Assembly: GCA_937976305.1 (NCBI GenBank)
Contig: CALJSB010000072.1
Span: forward strand, 1 to 35,242
Direction of reading: 5' to 3'
From: an uncultured Acidimicrobiales bacterium
GTDB lineage: Bacteria > Actinomycetota > Acidimicrobiia > Acidimicrobiales > SZUA-35
Length of the DNA: 35,242 nucleotides
Position numbers and translations under genes: made by a program. Of this stretch, positions 29,181 through 35,242 are shown piece after piece. Each line of letters opens with the position of its first letter. Position 1 is the first letter of the stretch. The notes under the pieces are model-generated. The model saw only the letters and a program-made list of their open reading frames with translations. It searched no databases and had not been told where the DNA came from.

Positions 29181-32100
29181 TGGACGCCTCCATGATTGCC
29201 TCGACTGGGTCGAGCCCGTTTTCTTCTGCGTGGGCCATTGCGATCAGCACTCGCTTGTAGTCGGTTGGCATCACTTTGGTGAAGCGCTCGACTTCCCGGG
29301 CCCAGCTGTCGAGAATCCGCTGACCGACCGCCGAGCCGGTTTCGTTCACGTGGGCCTCGATGATCGTCTTGAGTTCGTCCTGATCCTCAGAAGTCAGCGG
29401 TTCGATGTCGACCATCTCGCGGTTCACCCGTGTGGCGAATGCGCCATCTTCGTCGAACACGTAGGCGACGCCACCGGACATGCCAGCAGCGAAGTTTCGA
29501 CCCGTCTGGCCGAGAATCACCGCACGTCCGCCTGTCATGTATTCACAGCCATGGTCACCGACGCCCTCGACGACTGCCGTTGCGCCCGAGTTGCGAACGC
29601 AGAACCGCTCGCCCACCTGGCCTCGCAGGTAGACCTCGCCGCTCGTGGCTCCGTAGAGAATGACGTTGCCAGCAATGACGTTGTCTTCGGCCACAAACCC
29701 GGCATCTTCGGTTGGCCGCACGACGACACGTCCGCCCGAGAGTCCCTTGGCGAGATAGTCGTTCGAGTCACCTTCGAGCCGCAGTGTGATGCCCTTTGGC
29801 ACAAAGGCACCGAAGCTGTTGCCGGCCGAGCCGGTGAAGTTGATGTCGATGGTGTCGTCCGGCAAGCCTGCGCCGCCATAGCGCTTGGTGAGCTCGTGGC
29901 CCAGCAGCGTGCCGACGGTTCGGTTGACGTTGCGGATGGCCCGATGAATCTTGACGGGTGTGCCATCTTCGAGCGCGGGCTGGGCCAGCGCGATGAGGGT
30001 TTGGTCCATCGCATCGATGAGGCCGTGGTCCTGCGGGACGGTGTTGAGTCGTGCTGCACCCTCTGGGAGTTCGGGGACGTGGAGCACGGGGGTGAGGTCG
30101 AGGCCAGAGCCTTTCCAGTGATCGACTGCGGCGCTGGTGTCGAGGCACTCGGCCCGGCCAACGATCTCGTCGATGCTTCGATAGCCCATTTCAGCGAGGT
30201 ACTCACGAACCTCTTGGGCGATGTATTCAAAGAACGTTTCGACGAACTCGGGCTTGCCTGAGAACTTGGCTCGAAGCTCGGGGTTCTGGGTAGCGACCCC
30301 AACGGGGCAGGTGTCGAGGTGGCAGACCCGCATCATCACGCAGCCCGAAACCACGAGCGGAGCAGTAGCAAAGCCGAACTCTTCGCCGCCGAGTAGGGCG
30401 GCGATGATGACATCACGGCCGGTCTTGATCTGACCGTCGACCTGCACGACGATTCGGTCTCGCAGGTCGTTCAGCAGCAGCGTTTGTTGGGTCTCGGCAA
30501 GGCCGAGCTCCCATGGGCCGCCGGCGTGCTTGAGCGAGGTGAGTGGTGAGGCGCCTGTGCCGCCGTCGTTGCCGGAGATCAGCACCACATCGGCTTTGGC
30601 TTTCGAGACGCCGGCGGCGACGGTGCCGACACCGACCTCGGACACGAGCTTGACGTGCACCCGGGCTTCGGGGTTGGCGTTCTTCAGATCGTGGATCAGC
30701 TGGGCAAGATCTTCGATCGAGTAGATGTCGTGGTGAGGAGGAGGCGAGATGAGGCCGACGCCGGGTGTTGAGTGGCGAGTCTTGGCGATCCACGGCCACA
30801 CCTTGCGGCCAGGGAGCTGCCCGCCCTCGCCCGGCTTTGCCCCCTGGGCCATCTTGATCTGGATGTCGTCGGAGTTGGTGAGGTACTCGGACGTGACACC
30901 AAAGCGCCCGGATGCGACCTGCTTGATCGATGATCGTTTCGAGTCGCCGTTTTCGAGCGTGAGGAACCGTTCGGGATCCTCACCACCCTCGCCGGTGTTC
31001 GACTTGCCGCCGAGCCGGTTCATGGCAATGGCGAGGGTCTCGTGAGCTTCAGCTGAAATCGACCCGTAGCTCATGGCGCCGGTGGCAAACCGCTTCACGA
31101 TCTCTGAGATGGGCTCGACCTCATCGATGGAGATCGGTTCTCGGTCAGACTCGAGCTTGAACAGCCCGCGCAGGGTTGCCATCTGCTCGGACTGTGAATC
31201 GACGAGGTCGGTGTACTCCTTGAAGATCTCGTACTGCTTGGTTCGAGTGGAGTGCTGGAGCTTGAACACGGTGTCGGGATTAAAGAGGTGGAACTCGCCC
31301 TCACGCCGCCACTGGTATTCGCCTCCGAAGTCGAGCTTGCGGTGCGAGAGCAACTCAGGACGATCGGGGAAGGCCCGTACGTGGCGCCGGCGGCATTCTT
31401 CGGCGAGCTCATCGAGCGTGATGCCGCCGAGCTTGGACGTAGTGCCAGAGAAGTACTCGTCGACGAGGTCATGGCTGAGGCCGACGGCCTCGAAGATCTG
31501 GGCTCCGGTGTAGGACGCGACAGTGGAGATGCCCATCTTCGACATCACCTTGATGACACCCTTGCTCGCTGCTCGCAGGTAGTTCTCGCGTGCGGTGTGG
31601 ATGTCGCCGGAGGACCGGTCCCACGCGATTCGGTCCTCGATCGCCTCCATGACCACCGACGGGCAAATCGCCGCTGCGCCGTATCCCAGGAGCAACGCGA
31701 AGTGATGCACCTCGCGGGCATCGGCTGAATCAATGATCAGGCCGGCCCGAGTGCGGGTCTTCTCACGAACGAGGTGGTGGTGGACAGCTCCGGTGAGCAA
31801 GAGCGAGGGAATGGGAGCCAAGTCAGCCGTCGCATCACGGTTGCTGAGCACGATGATCGATGCGCCGGACGCAATGGCCTCGGACGCTTGACGGCGCACA
31901 TCTTCCAATGCTTGGCGAAGACCTTCGCCGCCTTCGGCGACGGGATACCGACCGCGGATGACGGCCGAAGAGAGCTGCGGGAAGTTGCCCTCGTCGTTGG
32001 CGTGAATGATCTGGGTGAGTTCGTGCCGGGTGATCACCGGGTAGGGAAGGGCGATCTGATGGCAGCTGTCGGGGCCCGGGTCGAGCAAGTTGGCTTCTGG

Positions 32101-33702
32101 GCCGAGCGTCGATGCTGCGGAGGTGACCAACTCCTCACGAATGGCATCGAGTGGCGGGTTGGTGACCTGGGCGAAGAGCTGGTTGAAGTAGTCGTAGAGC
32201 TGGCGGGGGCGACTCGACAGCACGGCGAGCGGCGTGTCGGTGCCCATCGAGCCAATCGCCTCAGCGCCGCTGAGCACCATCGGCTCGACGAGGAGATCGA
32301 GCTCTTCCTCGGTGAAGCCATTGGCCATCAGCTGGGGAATCAGATGATCGTGGACCGGGTGCGACACGGGTCTCTCGGGCAGATCGCCCAAGTTGATGAC
32401 GTTGTTGAGCCACTCGCCGTAGGGCTTTGACCGAGCCAGTGTTTGCTTGATTTCGTCGTCATCGACGATGCGACCCTGTGCGGTGTCGACGAGGAACATG
32501 CGTCCGGGCTCGAGCCGTCCCTTTTGGACGATCTTCGACTGCGGAACATCGAGCACACCGACCTCGGAGGCCATCACGACGATGCCGTCGTCTGTGACCC
32601 AATAGCGGCTGGGCCGTAGTCCGTTGCGGTCGAGAACTGCGCCGATCACCGTGCCGTCGGTGAAGGCCACCGAGGCCGGGCCGTCCCACGGTTCCATGAG
32701 CGCCGCATGGAAGCGGTAGAAGTTCCGCTCTTCGTCGTCCATGGTTCGATTCTTTTCCCACGCCTCGGGGATCATCATGAGGACGGCGTGGGGCAGGTCG
32801 TATCCGCCGAGATGGAGAAGCTCGAGCGCCTCGTCGAAGCTCGCGGTATCAGACGCGAGCGGCGTGCAGATCGGGAACAGCTTCTCGATGCGGTCGCCCC
32901 AGTGCGAGGCCCCCAGCATGGCTTCGCGAGCTCGCATCCAGTTGCGGTTGCCCATGACGGTGTTGATCTCGCCGTTGTGGGCCACGAACCGATACGGGTG
33001 TGCGAGGGGCCACGACGGGAACGTGTTGGTCGAAAAGCGAGAGTGCACAAGGGCAAGCGAACTCTCGAAGCGAACGTCGAGGAGATCGGGGAAGAAGGCC
33101 GAGAGCTGGGGCGTCGTCAACATTCCCTTGTAGACAACGGTCCTGCTCGAAAGGCTCGGGAAGTACACGTCGTGACCCAGTTGAACGGGTACCTCGTGTT
33201 CGATCCGCTTGCGGATCACGTAGGCCTCACGGTCGAGTTCGATGCCGCTGCGACCATCGTTTGCGGCCAAGAAGATCTGCTCGAACGCCGGCATGACATC
33301 GCGAGCTTGTTCGCCGAGGTCGGTCGCGACCACGGGAACCGTGCGCCACGCCAGTGTCCGGAGTCCTTCGTCGGCGACGATCTTCTCGATGGCCGCCTTG
33401 ACCGCAGCCTTTGCTTCGGTGCCGGTTGGCAAGAAGCCGATCCCGGTGGCGTACTGGCCTGCTTCTGGAAGATCAGACACGAGATCGGCGTACAGGCGAT
33501 GCGGTACCTGGGTCAGAATCCCGGCGCCGTCGCCCGTGTTTGGCTCGGCGTTGGTTGCCCCGCGATGTTGGAGGCACGTGAGGGCATTCAGCCCACGCTT
33601 GACGATGTCGTGGGACGCTTCGCCATGCATGTTGGCCACGAAGCTGACGCCGCAGGCGTCGTGTTCGTTCGCGGGGTCATAGAGGCCTTGGGCGTGGGGC
33701 AT
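29173..33702 (-). CDS. gltB: Glutamate synthase large subunit
   Basis: A 1,509-residue glutamate synthase alpha subunit, which hydrolyses glutamine and uses the ammonia and electrons from GltD to turn 2-oxoglutarate into glutamate. Order: class-II glutamine amidotransferase domain with nucleophile Cys17 ([10 protein letters not shown]) after a short propeptide; central domain; FMN-binding synthase barrel ([36 protein letters not shown]); 3Fe-4S motif near residue 1,120 with Cys spaced C-x5-C-x4-C; and a C-terminal beta-helix with [10 protein letters not shown] and [12 protein letters not shown] 33702 is preferred because GGAG lies 10 nt upstream; ATG 33711 sits directly on that GGAG. Length is normal and there is no break. 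Confidence 0.97.
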   Translation of the reverse strand: MPHAQGLYDPANEHDACGVSFVANMHGEASHDIVKRGLNALTCLQHRGATNAEPNTGDGAGILTQVPHRLYADLVSDLPEAGQYATGIGFLPTGTEAKAAVKAAIEKIVADEGLRTLAWRTVPVVATDLGEQARDVMPAFEQIFLAANDGRSGIELDREAYVIRKRIEHEVPVQLGHDVYFPSLSSRTVVYKGMLTTPQLSAFFPDLLDVRFESSLALVHSRFSTNTFPSWPLAHPYRFVAHNGEINTVMGNRNWMRAREAMLGASHWGDRIEKLFPICTPLASDTASFDEALELLHLGGYDLPHAVLMMIPEAWEKNRTMDDEERNFYRFHAALMEPWDGPASVAFTDGTVIGAVLDRNGLRPSRYWVTDDGIVVMASEVGVLDVPQSKIVQKGRLEPGRMFLVDTAQGRIVDDDEIKQTLARSKPYGEWLNNVINLGDLPERPVSHPVHDHLIPQLMANGFTEEELDLLVEPMVLSGAEAIGSMGTDTPLAVLSSRPRQLYDYFNQLFAQVTNPPLDAIREELVTSAASTLGPEANLLDPGPDSCHQIALPYPVITRHELTQIIHANDEGNFPQLSSAVIRGRYPVAEGGEGLRQALEDVRRQASEAIASGASIIVLSNRDATADLAPIPSLLLTGAVHHHLVREKTRTRAGLIIDSADAREVHHFALLLGYGAAAICPSVVMEAIEDRIAWDRSSGDIHTARENYLRAASKGVIKVMSKMGISTVASYTGAQIFEAVGLSHDLVDEYFSGTTSKLGGITLDELAEECRRRHVRAFPDRPELLSHRKLDFGGEYQWRREGEFHLFNPDTVFKLQHSTRTKQYEIFKEYTDLVDSQSEQMATLRGLFKLESDREPISIDEVEPISEIVKRFATGAMSYGSISAEAHETLAIAMNRLGGKSNTGEGGEDPERFLTLENGDSKRSSIKQVASGRFGVTSEYLTNSDDIQIKMAQGAKPGEGGQLPGRKVWPWIAKTRHSTPGVGLISPPPHHDIYSIEDLAQLIHDLKNANPEARVHVKLVSEVGVGTVAAGVSKAKADVVLISGNDGGTGASPLTSLKHAGGPWELGLAETQQTLLLNDLRDRIVVQVDGQIKTGRDVIIAALLGGEEFGFATAPLVVSGCVMMRVCHLDTCPVGVATQNPELRAKFSGKPEFVETFFEYIAQEVREYLAEMGYRSIDEIVGRAECLDTSAAVDHWKGSGLDLTPVLHVPELPEGAARLNTVPQDHGLIDAMDQTLIALAQPALEDGTPVKIHRAIRNVNRTVGTLLGHELTKRYGGAGLPDDTIDINFTGSAGNSFGAFVPKGITLRLEGDSNDYLAKGLSGGRVVVRPTEDAGFVAEDNVIAGNVILYGATSGEVYLRGQVGERFCVRNSGATAVVEGVGDHGCEYMTGGRAVILGQTGRNFAAGMSGGVAYVFDEDGAFATRVNREMVDIEPLTSEDQDELKTIIEAHVNETGSAVGQRILDSWAREVERFTKVMPTDYKRVLIAMAHAEENGLDPVEAIMEASNG

Positions 33703-33740
33703 TCGACGCATTCTCCGGGTTTTGGTTTCGCGGGGACAGC

Positions 33741-33772
33741 GTTGGCCCAGCACTCAGCTGTGAGTGTCCAAC
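33741..33772. promoter_or_regulatory. Nested inverted repeat in the gltB leader
   Basis: CACTCA (33751-33756) and TGAGTG (33761-33766) form a perfect 6-bp dyad around GCTG, nested in GTTGG (33741-33745) and CCAAC (33768-33772). On the minus strand TAGGTT (33775-33770) is a possible -10, so the repeat would lie at the start of the gltB transcript. It may be a repressor site or a leader hairpin controlling glutamate synthase. No known nitrogen regulator box (GlnR-like) is evident. Confidence 0.45.
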
Positions 33773-33834
33773 CTATCTCCGGAATGGGCTGGGACGCCAA
33801 ACTCGATCTCTGATTGAGATGGGCGAAGGTGTAT

Positions 33835-33840
33835 TAGTGT
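33835..33840 (+). promoter_or_regulatory. -10 element TAGTGT for M18 aminopeptidase
   Basis: TAGTGT, 7 nt before GTG 33848. Predicts a leaderless transcript. Confidence 0.45.
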
Positions 33841-33847
33841 CCCACGG

Positions 33848-35128
33848 GTGACGACGACCAGCACAACCGACCTCATCATCGATGACCTGCGGGTTTCCCC
33901 GACGCCCTATCACGCAGTGAGCCGAGCAAAAATGTTGCTGGCGAGTGCCGATTTCGTCGAGGTTGACCTTGCCGATGGCTTCCCCAAAAAGGCCGGGAAG
34001 TACATGGTGGCCGATGGCGGAGCACTCGTGGCTTGGGTGCAAGCGGCGAAGCCGAGTGCGTCGTACGGCATCGTGGGAGCGCACACCGACTCGCCGAATC
34101 TGCGGATTCGAACGAATGCCGAGGGGTCGGCCGGCGGTTTCGCCCAGCTCGGCGTCGAGATCTATGGCGGTGTGCTCCTGAATTCCTGGCTCGATCGTGA
34201 CCTCGGACTCGCCGGTCGGGTGACGACCAAAGACGGCGAATCAGTGCTGCTTCTCGACGATCGGCCGATCTTGCGAATCCCCCAGCTCGCCATCCATCTC
34301 GACCGCGAGATTCGCGAGAAGGGTCTGAAGCTCGACCCGCAGCGCCACTTGGTTCCGCTGTGGGCCATCGGCGAAGACGATCCGGGGGCGTTCCGGGCGT
34401 ATTTGGCCGAACAGTCGGGCGTTGCGGCGGACGACATCATGTCGTGGGATGTGATGACGTTTGATGTGCAGCCCCCGTCGGTTGTCGGTCGAGATGGCGA
34501 CATGTTGGCATCGGGCCGAATCGACAATCTCGTGTCGGCGTTCTGTGGCACCCGGGCGCTCATGGCCGCAGTCGAGGGGAAGAAGATCGACGCGAAGAAC
34601 CAGATCCCCGTGTTGGTGCTCTATGACCACGAAGAAATCGGATCCGAATCCTCAACCGGAGCATCGGGAAATTTCCTCGGCGCCATCCTCGAACGGATCA
34701 ACGGTGCCGTTGGTGGAGATCGCACAACTCATCTCGAGGCGCTTGCTCGCTCGTTCGTGATCTCAGCCGATGGGGCGCATGCCACCCACCCGAACTACGT
34801 CGACAAGCACGAGCCCGATCATCTGATCGAGATGAACGGCGGTATTGCCGTCAAGCGGAACGCCAATCAGCGGTACGCCACCGACGCCAGGAGCGAGGCT
34901 CGCTTCCGGTCGCTGTGCAGCGATGTTGGTGTCGACGTGCAGACCTACATCCATCGCAACGATCTGCCGTGTGGTTCCACCATCGGGCCGATCACGGCCG
35001 GCCAGTTGGCCGTCCGGACTGTTGATGTTGGGGTGCCGCAGTTGGCAATGCACAGTGCTCGCGAGATGTGTGGACTGAGCGATGTCGCCGACATGACCGC
35101 TGTGCTCGGGGCATTCTTCGCCAGCTGA
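33848..35128 (+). CDS. apeB: M18 family aminopeptidase (aspartyl aminopeptidase-like)
   Basis: A 426-residue zinc aminopeptidase of peptidase family M18, a cytoplasmic enzyme that removes N-terminal, often acidic, residues from peptides. Metal and catalytic residues: H79 and D81 in GAHTDSP, the bridging Asp in GRIDNLVSAF, the Glu pair in YDHEEIGSESSTGA, the Asp in SADGAHATHPNY, and the last His in AMHSAREMCG. The length fits the family (about 420-480). The start is GTG 33848, giving MTTTSTTDLIIDDLRVSPTPYHAV, with a -10 element 7 nt upstream. Divergent from gltB, with 145 nt between starts. Confidence 0.95.
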   Translation: MTTTSTTDLIIDDLRVSPTPYHAVSRAKMLLASADFVEVDLADGFPKKAGKYMVADGGALVAWVQAAKPSASYGIVGAHTDSPNLRIRTNAEGSAGGFAQLGVEIYGGVLLNSWLDRDLGLAGRVTTKDGESVLLLDDRPILRIPQLAIHLDREIREKGLKLDPQRHLVPLWAIGEDDPGAFRAYLAEQSGVAADDIMSWDVMTFDVQPPSVVGRDGDMLASGRIDNLVSAFCGTRALMAAVEGKKIDAKNQIPVLVLYDHEEIGSESSTGASGNFLGAILERINGAVGGDRTTHLEALARSFVISADGAHATHPNYVDKHEPDHLIEMNGGIAVKRNANQRYATDARSEARFRSLCSDVGVDVQTYIHRNDLPCGSTIGPITAGQLAVRTVDVGVPQLAMHSAREMCGLSDVADMTAVLGAFFAS

Positions 35129-35242
35129 GCGCCGACGGGGTGTTTCTCTTGTTGCCGCAGGAGTGTGAGCCCAGTAGCGTCATGCGGTCGCAGCTGACAT
35201 GTTGGTCTGAACTGCTCACGCAGGACCGAATCCGACGCTCAG
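35129..35242. other. Right-hand end of window without a supported gene
   Basis: 114 nt after the aminopeptidase stop. Open frames on the minus strand continue from within the aminopeptidase gene and look like its antisense. I see no terminator, RNA gene or clear promoter here. Confidence 0.4.

Overview
The window looks like a chromosomal stretch from a high-GC, F420-producing actinobacterium, most likely of the class Acidimicrobiia (Ilumatobacter-like). The signs are a fused FO synthase (FbiC), an actinobacterial conservon (CvnA-D), the actinobacterial families DUF3151 and DUF5522, bacterial-type gltBD, and several acyl-CoA catabolism genes. This is inference from gene content; there is no rRNA in the window to confirm it. 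I found no rRNA, tRNA, CRISPR array, transposase or prophage gene. The window reads as core or near-core chromosome with small lineage-specific pieces.

Layout. (1) 1-4.9 kb, + strand: the 3' part of a membrane-anchored, proline-rich protein with an SH3-like C-terminus, then an HxlR regulator, fbiC and a LOG-family nucleotide hydrolase as a tight operon. (2) 4.9-6.1 kb: a small helical protein, a Cys-rich YkgJ/DUF3109-like protein and a small acidic protein. (3) 6.3-9.5 kb, - strand: patatin phospholipase, DUF3151 and mobA joined by 4-bp overlaps, then RNase D. (4) 9.5-15.3 kb: histidine phosphatase, acyl-CoA dehydrogenase, flavin reductase, a SirB1-like protein, acyl-CoA synthetase and enoyl-CoA hydratase. 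(5) 15.3-19.7 kb: an MFS transporter and a GDPD/gamma-glutamyltransferase operon leave one compact bidirectional promoter; a second enoyl-CoA hydratase with a DUF5522 protein follows. (6) 19.98-20.26 kb: a non-coding segment with a good sigma70-type promoter and a strong intrinsic terminator, which looks like a small RNA gene. (7) 20.3-22.7 kb: a small repeat protein with an alpha/beta hydrolase, then nitroreductase and SDR. (8) 22.7-27.6 kb: a conservon (CvnA histidine-kinase-like, CvnB Roadblock, CvnC DUF742, CvnD GTPase) with a divergent DUF4388 gene and a convergent XRE-type regulator. (9) 27.7-33.7 kb: gltB-gltD. (10) 33.8-35.1 kb: M18 aminopeptidase.

Transcription signals. Most genes not translationally coupled to an upstream gene have a TANNNT hexamer ending 6-8 nt before the start codon, as expected of leaderless mRNAs. 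Genes with a clear Shine-Dalgarno sequence are fewer. This pattern helped me choose several starts.

The most unusual items are: a pair of highly structured palindromic repeats at 10147-10267; the promoter-hairpin-terminator unit at 20018-20154; the conservon, whose CvnA has almost no extracytoplasmic sensor domain but has a long Pro/Met/Asp repeat tail; the overlapping divergent -10 elements at 16519-16528; and the HxlR-fbiC coupling with a candidate operator.
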